In this document: one piece after another, positions 34,280 through 43,131 of the stretch
How positions within the stretch are numbered: the first letter of the stretch is position 1
Layout of the letters: each line of letters begins with the position of its first letter
DNA from: Hymenobacter sp. H14-R3
GTDB lineage: Bacteria > Bacteroidota > Bacteroidia > Cytophagales > Hymenobacteraceae
Assembly (NCBI RefSeq): GCF_030063445.1
Contig: NZ_JASITD010000008.1
Location: forward strand, 62,001-126,000
DNA length: 64,000 bases
Reading direction: 5' to 3'
Notes under the pieces: generated by a model
What the model was told of the DNA's origin: nothing
The model's input: only the letters and a program-made list of their open reading frames with translations
Databases searched by the model: none
Translations under genes and position numbers: made by a program

Positions 34280-34315
34280 CCGGCAAAGGTCGGCCGCGGC
34301 CCCCACCTTTGCGCC
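34280..34315. promoter_or_regulatory. 36-bp divergent promoter region, lpxK/SMUG2
   Basis: On each strand an ACCTTTGC sequence ends only four or five bases before the start codon (TTTGCCGGATG for lpxK, TTTGCGCCATG for SMUG2). The TTTG matches the 3' half of the -7 consensus, though the TA is replaced. If both are -7 boxes the mRNAs would be leaderless and each -33 box would lie inside the opposite gene. Confidence 0.4.
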
Positions 34316-35002
34316 ATGCCCCACTTTCCTACCCGCCTGCTTCAAGTACTTTCCACGTTTCCAGTGCCCACCGCGCCGCTGCCGGGCGCGGTCGAAGTGC
34401 GCAACGCGTTCCACGACCCAGCCGTGCGCACCATCCTCAGCGAATTTGCAAACCGCTATTATTCAGGTAGTAACCAGCGGGTGGGCATCTTCGGCATCAA
34501 TCCCGGCCGCTTTGGCGGGGGCCGCACCGGCGTGGCCTTCACTGACCCGGTGGCGCTCACCAGCATCTGCGGCATCGCCCACAGCCTGCCCAAGCAGCGC
34601 CGCGAGCTGTCGAGCGAGTTCGTCTATGAATTTATTACGGCGCTGGGCGGCCCCGCCGAGTTTTACCAGCATTTTTTCCTCAGCTCGGTTTATCCGCTGG
34701 AACTCACGCACGCCGGCAAAAACTACAATTACTACGACGCGCCAGCCCTCACCAAATCCCTGTGGGCCGACATGCGCCTGTCGCTCACCGAGCAGGTAAC
34801 GCAGCTCGACCTGCGCCGCGACGTAGCCGTGAGCCTGGGCCGCCGCAACGGCGAATTCCTGCGCAAGCTCAACGACGAGCTGGGCCTTTTCGACCACCTC
34901 GAAATCCTCGACCACCCGCGCTACCTCATGCAATACCGCCGCAAGGCGCTGGCTGAGAACGTAGCGAAGTACGTGGAGGTGCTGGGCGGGCTTATCAGTT
35001 AG
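34316..35002 (+). CDS. SMUG2-type uracil-DNA glycosylase family protein
   Basis: This 228-residue protein fits the SMUG2 (DUF4918) branch of the uracil-DNA glycosylase superfamily, expected to excise uracil or oxidised pyrimidines. The first active-site motif is GINPGRFGGGRTGVAFTDP; SSEFVYEF and FFLSSVYPLELT follow, and the second motif is the DHPRYLMQYR near the C-terminus. The ATG at 34316 follows a TTTG box closely. It is not co-transcribed with lpxK and is followed by an inverted repeat. Confidence 0.85.
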   Translation: MPHFPTRLLQVLSTFPVPTAPLPGAVEVRNAFHDPAVRTILSEFANRYYSGSNQRVGIFGINPGRFGGGRTGVAFTDPVALTSICGIAHSLPKQRRELSSEFVYEFITALGGPAEFYQHFFLSSVYPLELTHAGKNYNYYDAPALTKSLWADMRLSLTEQVTQLDLRRDVAVSLGRRNGEFLRKLNDELGLFDHLEILDHPRYLMQYRRKALAENVAKYVEVLGGLIS

Positions 35003-35025
35003 TACTTAACAGTCAGCATTATCTG

Positions 35026-35120
35026 AACGTCATACTGAACGCAGGGAAGCATCTCGCTCGCATTGCTGAACGAGTAGGCTACCATGCTACGCGAGATGCT
35101 TCCCTACATTCATCATGACA
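35026..35120. repeat. Imperfect inverted repeat (GTCATACTGAACG family)
   Basis: The arms near 35026-35062 and 35083-35120 share GGGAAGCATCTCGC in inverse orientation, with less well paired outer ends. It lies between SMUG2 and the Nif3-like gene. The GTCAT plus CTGA head recalls the elements at 13173 and 59775. Confidence 0.6.
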
Positions 35121-35177
35121 TACCACGCTGTTTTTCAACAACTTACCCCCTCCCAATTGATAATTGCTAACCGATAA

Positions 35178-36299
35178 ATGATAACTGTAAAAGACCTGGC
35201 CCAGCTCATCGAAGCCGCCGCGCCCCTCGCCTACCAGGAAAGCTATGACAATGCCGGCCTGCAATGCGGCCTGCCCGAAGCCGCAATAACCGGCGTGCTC
35301 ATCGCCCTCGACTGCACGCCCGCCGTGGTGGCCGAGGCCGCCCGGCGCGGCTGCAACGTGGTGCTGTGCCACCACCCGGTTATTTTCAAGCCCCTCAAGC
35401 GCCTCACGGGCAAGGGTTTGGTAGAGCAAACCATCATGGCGGCCCTCAAGGCCGACGTGGCCATCTACGCCGCCCACACCAACCTCGACAACGTGCGCCA
35501 GGGCGTGAACGCCAAGCTGGCCGAGAAGCTGGGCCTCGTGAACACGCGCATTCTGGCTCCCAAAACCGGCACCCTGGCCCGCCTCACCACCTACGTGCCT
35601 AACCGGCCCGAGGACCAGGCTAACCAGCTTACCGACAAGGTGTTGCAAGCCTTGTACGCCGCTGGCGCGGGCCAGGTGGGCGACTATAAGGAGTGCAGCT
35701 TCCGCCAAGATGGCCTGGGCACCTTCACGCCGGGCGCGGGCACCCGGCCCGCCATCGGCGCGGCTCACCAGCCCGAAACCGTGGCCGAAACCCGCCTTGA
35801 CGTACTGCTGCCACTGCACCGGCAGGCCGCCGTGCTGGCGGCGCTGCGTCAGGCGCACCCTTACGAAGAAGTTGCCTATGAGCTGGTTACCCTCCAAAAC
35901 CAGCACCAGGACGTGGGCGCGGGCATGGTGGGCGAGTTGCCCGAGGCCCTCAGTCCGGCCGCCTTTCGCCAACTGCTCAAAACGGCGCTGGGCGTGCCCG
36001 TGGTGCGCCACACGGCCTTCGAGCAGGATATTAAAAAGGTGGCGCTGTGCGGCGGCGCGGGCAGCTTCCTCACCGGCGCGGCCGTGGCCGCCGGGGCCGA
36101 CGCCTACGTGACGGGCGACGTGAAGTACCACGAGTTTTTTGCGCCCGAGGGCCGGCTGCTACTCTGCGATGTGGGCCACTTTGAGAGCGAGCAATTTACG
36201 GGTGAGATTTTCCGAGATTTGCTGCTGGCGGCGTTCGGTCGTACTTTTGCGGTCTTATTCGCTGAAACCCCCACGAATCCCGTTCAGTATGACTGCTAA
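35178..36299 (+). CDS. Nif3-like dinuclear metal-centre protein
   Basis: This 373-residue protein belongs to the Nif3/YbgI family, sometimes annotated as GTP cyclohydrolase type 2. Metal-ligand motifs are visible: VVLCHHPVIFK and AAHTNLDN in the N-terminal half, and DVGHFESEQF near the C-terminus. The insertion between them (about residues 130-230, with YKECSFRQDGLGTF) is the PII-like domain seen in the longer members. The catalytic role is not settled for the family. The next gene overlaps by 11 bp and is probably translationally coupled. Confidence 0.9.
   Translation: MITVKDLAQLIEAAAPLAYQESYDNAGLQCGLPEAAITGVLIALDCTPAVVAEAARRGCNVVLCHHPVIFKPLKRLTGKGLVEQTIMAALKADVAIYAAHTNLDNVRQGVNAKLAEKLGLVNTRILAPKTGTLARLTTYVPNRPEDQANQLTDKVLQALYAAGAGQVGDYKECSFRQDGLGTFTPGAGTRPAIGAAHQPETVAETRLDVLLPLHRQAAVLAALRQAHPYEEVAYELVTLQNQHQDVGAGMVGELPEALSPAAFRQLLKTALGVPVVRHTAFEQDIKKVALCGGAGSFLTGAAVAAGADAYVTGDVKYHEFFAPEGRLLLCDVGHFESEQFTGEIFRDLLLAAFGRTFAVLFAETPTNPVQYDC
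36242..36249 (+). promoter_or_regulatory. -7 promoter box (TACTTTTG) inside the Nif3-like gene
   Basis: This exact TAnnTTTG match is 39 bp before the ATG of the zinc-ribbon gene, within the last codons of the Nif3-like gene. It may be an internal promoter or chance. Confidence 0.3.
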
Positions 36300-37062
36300 T
36301 TCTGCCGCCGTGGCAAATCCGGCCGACGCGCCCATTTCCGCCAAGCTTGAGGCTTTGCTCAACCTGCAACGCATTGATTCACAACTAGATGAAATTCGCC
36401 GCGTGCGCGGTGACCTGCCAGAGGAAGTGCGCGACCTCGAAGATGAAATCGCTGGCTACGAAGCCCGCGTGAAGCGTTTTGACGAGGAAATCGGCGGCCT
36501 GCAAGACCAAATCAAGCAGCGCAAAGCCGCTACCAAAGAGGCCGAAGGCCTCATCAAGCGCTACGAAGAGCAGCAAACCAACGTGCGCAACAACCGCGAG
36601 TACGAGGCAATTGCCAAGGAAGTGGAGCTGCAACGCCTCGAAATTCAGATTTCGGACAAGAAAATCAAGGAGGCCCAGTACCTCATCGACCAGCGCAACA
36701 CCGAAGCCAACGTAACGCGCCTGCGCCTCGACGAGCGTCGCAAAGACCTCGACACCAAGAAAAGCGAGCTCGACACCATCGTGGCCGAGAATGAAGCCGA
36801 GGAAAAGCAGCTCGTAACGGAGCGCGAGAGCGCCGTGCAGCCGGTGGAAGCCCGCCTGCTGACGGCCTACGACCGCATTCGGGGCAACATGCGCAACCGC
36901 CTGGCGGTAGTGCTGGTGCGCCGCGACGCCTGCGGTGGCTGCTTCAACACGGTGCCCCCGCAACGCCAGGCCGACATTATTTCGCACAAGAAAATCATCG
37001 TGTGCGAGCACTGCGGCCGTATTTTGGCCGATGTGGAAGGCCGCGCCGCGGTGAACGTTTAA
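36289..37062 (+). CDS. Coiled-coil C4 zinc-ribbon protein
   Basis: This 257-residue protein is a long antiparallel coiled coil (about residues 20-190) followed by a zinc ribbon with two CxxC pairs (CGGC in DACGGCFNTVPPQ and CEHC in VCEHCGRIL). It resembles the CT398/zf-RING_7 family, often encoded beside Nif3. Its role is not established; in chlamydia a member binds sigma-54 and secretion parts, a link to keep in mind as a sigma-54 activator is encoded 5 kb away. The ATG overlaps the upstream gene. A terminator follows at 37087. Confidence 0.88.
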   Translation: MTANSAAVANPADAPISAKLEALLNLQRIDSQLDEIRRVRGDLPEEVRDLEDEIAGYEARVKRFDEEIGGLQDQIKQRKAATKEAEGLIKRYEEQQTNVRNNREYEAIAKEVELQRLEIQISDKKIKEAQYLIDQRNTEANVTRLRLDERRKDLDTKKSELDTIVAENEAEEKQLVTERESAVQPVEARLLTAYDRIRGNMRNRLAVVLVRRDACGGCFNTVPPQRQADIISHKKIIVCEHCGRILADVEGRAAVNV

Positions 37063-37086
37063 TCCCGTTAGTTTTGAATTTGAGAG

Positions 37087-37118
37087 AAAGGAACGGCTGC
37101 GGTCGTTCCTTTTTTTTA
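37087..37118 (+). terminator. Rho-independent terminator
   Basis: A 9-bp stem (AAAGGAACG with CGTTCCTTT) around an eight-base loop is followed by a run of T to 37118. It closes the Nif3-like/zinc-ribbon operon. Confidence 0.85.
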
Positions 37119-37132
37119 TAGCTTTTTAGGTC

Positions 37133-38668
37133 GTGCTGGAAGTTACCGCAGAGGTGCGCAGAAGAATTCGCCGAGGTACGCTGAGCGCGGTAGTGGGGCT
37201 GCTGGCCACGGCAGCGGCACGCGGCGCTTCCCTGAGTGCACCTCAGCGGGAGCTTCCCGACGCCACGCCTGCCCTCTCCGCCGCCGCCAGCCGCGCCTAC
37301 GCCGAGCTGCTGAAGCTCAAAGTGGGAACCTGCCGCCAGCTGCTGGCCGCCGAGCCCGCCCGCGCCCCCAGCACCCTGCTGGTGGCCGACTGTGCCGATT
37401 TTGTGGAACTGCTCATTAGCCAGGATGCCCGCCGCTACGAGCCCACCGTAGCCGCCCAGAGTGCGCGGCTGGCCGCCCTGGATGCCGCCCCGCCCGGCGC
37501 GCTGCGCGACTACACTCTGGTGGAAATCCGCCTGCACCAAGCGCTGGCGCAACTCGTATTTCACCACGAGGTGCGTGGGGCCTGGAACCTGCGCCAAACG
37601 GTCCTGCTGGCGCAAGCCGCCGCCCAGCGCTACCCAGCGTATTTACCTATTCGTAAAACGCTGGGGCTGTGTCAGTTCGGCATTGGCTCGCTGCCCGAGG
37701 GCTACCACTGGTTTTTGCGGCTACTGGGCCTGCGCGGCAGCGTGGAAGAAGGCCTGCGCAACCTGAGTTTGGCCGCCGCCCAGGCCCACGACTTTCAGCC
37801 CGAAAGCCGGATTCTGCTGGCCCTCATCCGGGAGGCGTATTATAAGAAGGGGGAGGAAAGCCTAGCCGTAGCCAGCCAGCTGGCCCGCGAGCAGCCCGAC
37901 AACCTGCTCTTTAGCTACCTGGTTATCAGCCTGTATAAGCGCCAGCACCACGGCGACGAGGCCCTGGCCGCCTACCGCGCCCGGCCCACTGGCCCGGCCT
38001 ACCTGCCCCTGGCCTACCTGCACCACCTGGTGGCCGACTTATTACTCTACCGCGGTGACTATGCTGGTTCTACCGCCGAAAACCAGCAGTTCCTACGCGA
38101 TTTTCAGGGCGAATACTACCGCAAGGATGCCGCCTTTAAGCTCTACCTGGCCGCCTGGCTGGGCGGCGCGCCGGTCGCCACCACCGAGGCCTGCCGCCAG
38201 CAAATCAACTGGGCCGGCCCGCTCACCATCGAGGAGGATAAGTACGCCCAACGCTTTTACCACGACGCGCAGCCGCTTAATGCTACCCTCACCCGCGCCC
38301 GCCTGCTCACCGATGGCGGCTATTATGTACAGGCACTGAGCACGTTGCAGCAATTTCGGCTCACCACCGCCATGCCCGTGCGCGACCAGCTTGAAGCTCC
38401 CTACCGCCGCGCCCGCGTGTGGCAAGGCCTCGCCCGCCCCGACTCGGCCCGCGCCGACTACCTGCGCACGCTGCGGCGCGCGGCGGCGCTGGGCCAGCCG
38501 GCCTACTACTTTGCCCCGCAGGCTGCCTTGCAGCTGGGCTACCTAGCGCTAGCTGCTGGCCAGCGCCCGGCGGCCAAAGCCTATTTTGAGCAAGCCATGG
38601 CCTTTCCGGAGCACGAATACAAAAACAGCACCGACCAAAAAGCCAAGTTGGCCCTGCGCGGGTTGTAG
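37133..38668 (+). CDS. TPR-type helical repeat protein, hypothetical
   Basis: This 511-residue protein consists of many short paired helices with TPR-like spacing (for example LAVASQLAREQPDNLLFSYL, and ALQLGYLALAAGQRPAAKAYF near the end), so it probably acts as a protein-binding scaffold. A hydrophobic N-terminus (RGTLSAVVGLLATAAARGAS) may be a signal peptide. There is no ATG; the assigned GTG at 37133 is weak, and the leader reads ACCGCAGAGGTGCGCAGAAG, similar to repeat elements in this genome, so the real start could be the GTG near 37190. The pabB ATG follows 10 bp after the stop. Confidence 0.75.
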   Translation: MLEVTAEVRRRIRRGTLSAVVGLLATAAARGASLSAPQRELPDATPALSAAASRAYAELLKLKVGTCRQLLAAEPARAPSTLLVADCADFVELLISQDARRYEPTVAAQSARLAALDAAPPGALRDYTLVEIRLHQALAQLVFHHEVRGAWNLRQTVLLAQAAAQRYPAYLPIRKTLGLCQFGIGSLPEGYHWFLRLLGLRGSVEEGLRNLSLAAAQAHDFQPESRILLALIREAYYKKGEESLAVASQLAREQPDNLLFSYLVISLYKRQHHGDEALAAYRARPTGPAYLPLAYLHHLVADLLLYRGDYAGSTAENQQFLRDFQGEYYRKDAAFKLYLAAWLGGAPVATTEACRQQINWAGPLTIEEDKYAQRFYHDAQPLNATLTRARLLTDGGYYVQALSTLQQFRLTTAMPVRDQLEAPYRRARVWQGLARPDSARADYLRTLRRAAALGQPAYYFAPQAALQLGYLALAAGQRPAAKAYFEQAMAFPEHEYKNSTDQKAKLALRGL

Positions 38669-38678
38669 CAGCACTTTT

Positions 38679-39965
38679 ATGCTGACCATCCCGCTCGCCG
38701 ACCTCCCCGCCAACTTCCGCGCCCGCGCCTTGCAGTGGGCCGCCGGCTTTGTGCACTGCGCCTATTTTGAGCCGAACGACTTGCAGCAGTCGGCCGCCGG
38801 CACCTTTTCGCGGCTACTGGCCGTGGCCTCGGCCGCGCTGGATGCGCCCGGCACGCTGGCCGCGCTGCCGGCCTACCTGAACGGCCCACCCCACCAGCCC
38901 CCGCGCTGCGGCTTCATCACGTATGATGTTAAGAATGAGATAGAAGTACTAAGCAGCGCCAACTTCTCGGGGCTGGCCTGGCCCGCTCTGCATTTCTTCC
39001 TGCCCGAAACGTGCCTATACTGGCAGCACGACGCGGTGGTAATTCAGGGGGCCGTAACCGACGTGCTGGCCGCCATCCTGGCAACCGAAGTACCCGCGCT
39101 GCCGCCGCCTGCCGTGCCGCCGCTGCGCGCTCGTATGCCCCGCGCTGACTATTTGCAAGCCGTGGCCGATGTGCGCGAGGACATTCTCAACGGCGAGGTG
39201 TATGAACTGAACCTCTGCCAGGAGTTTTACGCCGAAGGTGTCGCGCTGGACCCCGTAGCCACGTTTTGGCGGCTCAATGAGGCCTCGCCCGCACCTTATG
39301 CGGGTTTCTTGCGCTACCACGACCACTATTTGCTGTGCGCCTCGCCCGAGCTGTTCTTGGAGCATTACGAGCCAGTTATCATGTCGCAGCCTATTAAAGG
39401 CACCCGGCGGCGCGGCGCTACGCCGGCCGAGGACGAAGCCCAGCGCCTGGCCCTGCTGTACGACGAAAAGGAGCGCGCCGAAAACCTGATGATAGTGGAC
39501 CTCGTGCGCAACGACCTGGCCCGCATTGCGTTACCCGGCACGGTAGCAGTACCTGAGCTATTCGGCACCTACGGCTTTAAGCACGTCTGGCAATTAATTT
39601 CGACTGTAGAAGCCGAACTGCGGCCCAATGTAAACCTGGCCGATATCCTGCGCGCCACCTTCCCAATGGGCTCCATGACGGGCGCGCCCAAAATCAGGGC
39701 TATGCAACTTATTGAGCAGTACGAGGTTAGCCGGCGCGGCCTTTACAGCGGCAGCTTTGGCTTCGTGTGGCCCGAGCCGGGCGGTGAGTTCGAGTTTAAC
39801 GTCGTGATTCGCAGCCTCCAATATCGCGCCGATACCGGCTACCTCAGCCTGCAAGTCGGCTCGGCCATCACCTATGACTCGGTGCCCGAGCAGGAGTACG
39901 CCGAGTGCCTGCTCAAAGCCCAAGGCATGCTGGAGGCGCTTGCTACAGTTATCAAGGAGCAGTAA
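38679..39965 (+). CDS. pabB: Aminodeoxychorismate synthase component I
   Basis: This 428-residue chorismate-binding enzyme aminates chorismate to aminodeoxychorismate on the way to folate. The catalytic half shows GEVYELNLCQ, then SQPIKGTRRRG, where Lys in PIKGT marks PabB rather than TrpE, and IVDLVRNDLARI, GSMTGAPKIRAM and the SGSFGFVW end motif. The ATG at 38679 is the first in frame after the TPR gene stop. No PabA or PabC is adjacent; the amidotransferase must be elsewhere, perhaps shared with TrpG. Confidence 0.92.
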   Translation: MLTIPLADLPANFRARALQWAAGFVHCAYFEPNDLQQSAAGTFSRLLAVASAALDAPGTLAALPAYLNGPPHQPPRCGFITYDVKNEIEVLSSANFSGLAWPALHFFLPETCLYWQHDAVVIQGAVTDVLAAILATEVPALPPPAVPPLRARMPRADYLQAVADVREDILNGEVYELNLCQEFYAEGVALDPVATFWRLNEASPAPYAGFLRYHDHYLLCASPELFLEHYEPVIMSQPIKGTRRRGATPAEDEAQRLALLYDEKERAENLMIVDLVRNDLARIALPGTVAVPELFGTYGFKHVWQLISTVEAELRPNVNLADILRATFPMGSMTGAPKIRAMQLIEQYEVSRRGLYSGSFGFVWPEPGGEFEFNVVIRSLQYRADTGYLSLQVGSAITYDSVPEQEYAECLLKAQGMLEALATVIKEQ

Positions 39966-39975
39966 ACAATTATAG

Positions 39976-40079
39976 AAACGTCCGTCATTGCGAGCAGCGC
40001 GAAGCAATCGCACTACAACGTCGTCGTGCAGGTGCGATTGCCACGCTCCACTTCGTTACGCTCGCAATGACGGACGTTT
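39976..40079. repeat. Inverted repeat of the CATTGCGAGC family
   Basis: The arms at 39976-40013 and 40032-40079 begin AAACGTCCGTCATTGCGAGC and pair imperfectly, the right arm having an insertion. It lies between pabB and miaB and is related to the element at 9842-9963. Confidence 0.65.
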
Positions 40080-40141
40080 TTGCGTAATATTCAAATTACT
40101 TATTGAAAACTGCCATTCTGTCATTTTCCGGACTCCATCAG

Positions 40142-40149
40142 TATATTTG
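40142..40149 (+). promoter_or_regulatory. -7 promoter box (TATATTTG) before miaB
   Basis: This exact TAnnTTTG match is 38 bp before the ATG at 40188 and downstream of the repeat element, so miaB probably has its own promoter heading the miaB-groEL direction of transcription. Confidence 0.5.
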
Positions 40150-40187
40150 TTACCTGCCCGGTGGTAAGCCGCGGCTCCTTGCCTGCT

Positions 40188-41624
40188 ATGTCCCAACCGC
40201 TCATTACGTTAGATTTTCTCGATAAAGCGCCCGCCACCGAAGCGGCCGCCCTGCCCTTTGATGTGCGCGTGAGTGCCGCCACCGGCACCGGCGGCGCGCG
40301 CAAGCTTTACATCGAGAGCTACGGCTGCCAAATGAATTTCTCGGACTCCGAAATCGTATCCAGTATTCTGGCCGGTGAGGGCTTCGACACCACCGAGGAC
40401 TTGGCCACCGCCGACCTCGTACTGCTCAACACCTGCTCCATCCGCGAGAAGGCCGAGCAGACGGTGCGCATGCGCCTGCGGCAAATCAACTCGCACAAAA
40501 AGCGCCGCCCTGGCATGCTGGTGGGCGTGCTCGGCTGCATGGCCGAGCGCCTGAAAAGCAAATTCTTAGAAGAAGAAAAAATCGTGGACCTCGTGGTCGG
40601 CCCCGACGCCTACCGCGACCTGCCGCAGCTCATCGCCCAGGTCGATAGTGGCCAAAAGGCGGTGAACGTGCTGCTGAGCCGCGAGGAAACCTACGCCGAC
40701 ATCACGCCCGTGCGCCTGAACTCCAACGGCGTGTCGGCCTTCATCAGCATCATGCGCGGCTGCGACAACATGTGCTCATTCTGCGTGGTACCCTTCACCC
40801 GCGGCCGCGAGCGCAGCCGCGATGCTATGAGCATTGTGCAGGAAGCCCGCGACCTAATAGCCGCTGGCTACAAGGAAGTTACTCTCCTCGGCCAGAACGT
40901 GGACAGCTACAAATGGGCCAGCGAAGACGGCACTGAGCGCGTCAACTTTGCCCAGCTGCTGGAGCGCGTGGCGCTCATCAGCCCCGCGTTGCGGGTGCGC
41001 TTCTCTACCTCGCACCCCAAGGATATTACCGACGAAGTGCTGCACACCATGGCGCGCTACGACAACATCTGCAAGTATCTGCACCTGCCCGCCCAAAGCG
41101 GCAATTCGCGCGTGCTGGAGCTTATGAACCGCACCTACGACCGCGCCTGGTACGAGGACCGCGTGGCTGCCGTACGCCGTATCCTCGGCGACGATTGCGC
41201 CATCTCGACCGACATGATTGCCGGCTTCTGCTCCGAAACCGAGGAGGAACACCAGGACACGCTCAGCCTCATCGACCACGTGCAGTACGACATGGCCTAC
41301 ATGTTCTTCTACTCGGAGCGCCCCGGCACCCTGGCCGCCCGCAAGCTCGAAGACGATATCCCGCTGGAAACTAAGAAGCGCCGCCTCCAGGAAATAATCG
41401 ACCGCCAACAGGCGCACAGCCGCGCCCGCCTTGAGCGCGGCGTGGGCCGCGTGCACCAAGTGCTGGTCGAGAACTTCTCAAAGCGCTCGAAAGACGACCT
41501 CAGCGGCCGCAACAGTCAGAGCCAGGTGGTCATTTTTCCAAAGGGTAATTTCCAGAAGGGCGATTACGTTAACGTATTGGTACATACCAATACGGGTGGC
41601 TCCTTGATTGGCAACGCCGTATAA
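40188..41624 (+). CDS. miaB: tRNA-2-methylthio-N6-dimethylallyladenosine synthase MiaB
   Basis: This 478-residue radical-SAM methylthiotransferase converts i6A37 to ms2i6A37. The N-terminal UPF0004 domain holds three cluster Cys ([26 protein letters not shown]), the radical-SAM motif is CDNMCSFC (near residues 192-199), and a TRAM domain forms the end. The ATG at 40188 is preferred to a GTG nine codons upstream. MiaE, which acts on its product, is encoded 9 kb away. The order miaB, sigma-54 activator, lptE, TPR gene, secG recurs in other Bacteroidota. Confidence 0.95.
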   Translation: MSQPLITLDFLDKAPATEAAALPFDVRVSAATGTGGARKLYIESYGCQMNFSDSEIVSSILAGEGFDTTEDLATADLVLLNTCSIREKAEQTVRMRLRQINSHKKRRPGMLVGVLGCMAERLKSKFLEEEKIVDLVVGPDAYRDLPQLIAQVDSGQKAVNVLLSREETYADITPVRLNSNGVSAFISIMRGCDNMCSFCVVPFTRGRERSRDAMSIVQEARDLIAAGYKEVTLLGQNVDSYKWASEDGTERVNFAQLLERVALISPALRVRFSTSHPKDITDEVLHTMARYDNICKYLHLPAQSGNSRVLELMNRTYDRAWYEDRVAAVRRILGDDCAISTDMIAGFCSETEEEHQDTLSLIDHVQYDMAYMFFYSERPGTLAARKLEDDIPLETKKRRLQEIIDRQQAHSRARLERGVGRVHQVLVENFSKRSKDDLSGRNSQSQVVIFPKGNFQKGDYVNVLVHTNTGGSLIGNAV

Positions 41625-41648
41625 ATCAGTTAAACACAAATCATCAAG

Positions 41649-41762
41649 ATGGCTCCTGAATCTGGTCTGCTTATCTGATAATTCCTCCTGCTGCTGGGGG
41701 GTGGTTTCGTCGCGTTTCTGGTTGTTTGCTTGTTGTGGCGCATGAACTTTCCTAAAAAATAA
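41649..41762 (+). pseudogene. Possible disrupted small membrane protein gene
   Basis: In the gap between miaB and the sigma-54 activator one frame reads MAPESGLLI, two stop codons (TGA TAA, 41676-41681), then a hydrophobic helix (FLLLLGGGFVAFLVVCLLW) and the tail RMNFPKK before a final stop. Joined, these would form a single-pass micropeptide of about 36 residues. The helix and basic tail look like a real small membrane protein, broken by two adjacent substitutions or by a sequencing fault, but chance cannot be excluded at this length. Confidence 0.35.
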
Positions 41763-41799
41763 CCTCTTCGGACCGAGCCAATTAGGCTTGGTCTAACCA

Positions 41800-43131
41800 A
41801 TGACAAACCAAGAAATCCAATCCATCAAGCAGCGTTTTGCCATTATTGGCAATGCGCCAGCGCTGAACTACGCCATTCAGGTGGCCACGCAGGTTGCGCC
41901 TACGGACATGACTGTGCTCATCACCGGCGAAAGCGGGTCGGGCAAGGAGTCTTTTTCCAAGATTATCCACGCCCTTTCGCCTCGCAAGCATGGGCAGTTC
42001 ATTGCCATCAACTGCGGCGCCATCCCGGAGGGCACCATTGATTCGGAGCTGTTCGGCCACGAAAAAGGCGCTTTCACGGGGGCCAACGAGGCGCGCAAAG
42101 GCTACTTTGAGGTCACCGATGGCGGCACCATCTTCCTGGATGAGATTGCCGAAATGCCGCTTGGCACCCAGGCCCGCCTGCTGCGCGTGCTCGAAAACGG
42201 CGAGTTTATTCGCGTGGGCAGCAGCAAGGTGCAGAAAACCGACGTGCGCGTAGTGGCCGCCACCAACGTGAACCTGCTCGACCGCGTGCAGGCTGGCAAG
42301 TTTCGGGAGGACCTGTATTACCGCCTCAACACGGTGCCCATTACGGTGCCGCCGCTGCGCGACCGGGGCGACGATATCTACTTGCTGTTCAGAAAGTTCA
42401 CAGCCGATTTTTCGGAGAAGCACCGCGTGAAGCCCATCAGCCTTACGCCCGATGCGGTACGGCTGCTCACGCGGTTTCGCTTCCCGGGTAACATCCGCCA
42501 GCTCAAGAACTTAGCCGAGCAAATTTCGGTGTTGGAGATGGAGCGCGAGGTTGATGCCGCGCGCCTTACCACCTACCTGCCCGCCGCCCAAACCTCGCTG
42601 CTGCCGGCGCTGGTACCCGGCCACGGCGCGGGCGGCGATTTCGGCTCGTACTCGGAGCGCGACATCCTATACCGGCTGCTATTCGACATGCGCCGCGACA
42701 TGACCGACCTCAAGAAGGTGGTGCTGGAGCTGGCCACCGGCAACCGCCCCGCCGCCGCCGCCGACACCCAGGAGCTGCTGCGCCAGAACAGCCACTTGTT
42801 CAATAACTTAAGCGAGTCGGCGCCCTACCCCAACCCCGACGGCGCGCCCGAAGCCCCCAATGGCTACTACCTGCCCGCCAGCCCCACTGCGCCGCTGCGC
42901 GTAGATATGGGCCCAGGCAATTATGCCGACGAAGAGGACGTTGACCAGACGGAGGACATCTCGCATGAAACGGAGGAGGAAACGCTTTCGCTCGATGCCG
43001 TGGAGAAAGAGATGATTCTCAAGGCGTTGAAGAAACACCACAACAAGCGCAAGTACGCCGCCCAGGACCTGGGCATCTCGGAGCGCACCCTCTACCGCAA
43101 GCTCAAGCAATATGACCTCGAATCGGCTTAA
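41800..43131 (+). CDS. Sigma-54-dependent transcriptional activator lacking a sensor domain
   Basis: This 443-residue protein is an AAA+ bacterial enhancer-binding protein. It starts almost directly with the AAA+ domain: Walker A GESGSGKE (43-50), GAFTGA (90-95, the sigma-54 contact loop), Walker B GTIFLDE and the arginine-finger region. A Pro/Ala/Asp-rich linker of about 110 residues separates this from a Fis-type HTH at the end (KRKYAAQDLGISERTLYRKL). There is no receiver or GAF domain, so control must come from its level or a partner. The 3' end overlaps lptE by 20 bp. Confidence 0.92.
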   Translation: MTNQEIQSIKQRFAIIGNAPALNYAIQVATQVAPTDMTVLITGESGSGKESFSKIIHALSPRKHGQFIAINCGAIPEGTIDSELFGHEKGAFTGANEARKGYFEVTDGGTIFLDEIAEMPLGTQARLLRVLENGEFIRVGSSKVQKTDVRVVAATNVNLLDRVQAGKFREDLYYRLNTVPITVPPLRDRGDDIYLLFRKFTADFSEKHRVKPISLTPDAVRLLTRFRFPGNIRQLKNLAEQISVLEMEREVDAARLTTYLPAAQTSLLPALVPGHGAGGDFGSYSERDILYRLLFDMRRDMTDLKKVVLELATGNRPAAAADTQELLRQNSHLFNNLSESAPYPNPDGAPEAPNGYYLPASPTAPLRVDMGPGNYADEEDVDQTEDISHETEEETLSLDAVEKEMILKALKKHHNKRKYAAQDLGISERTLYRKLKQYDLESA

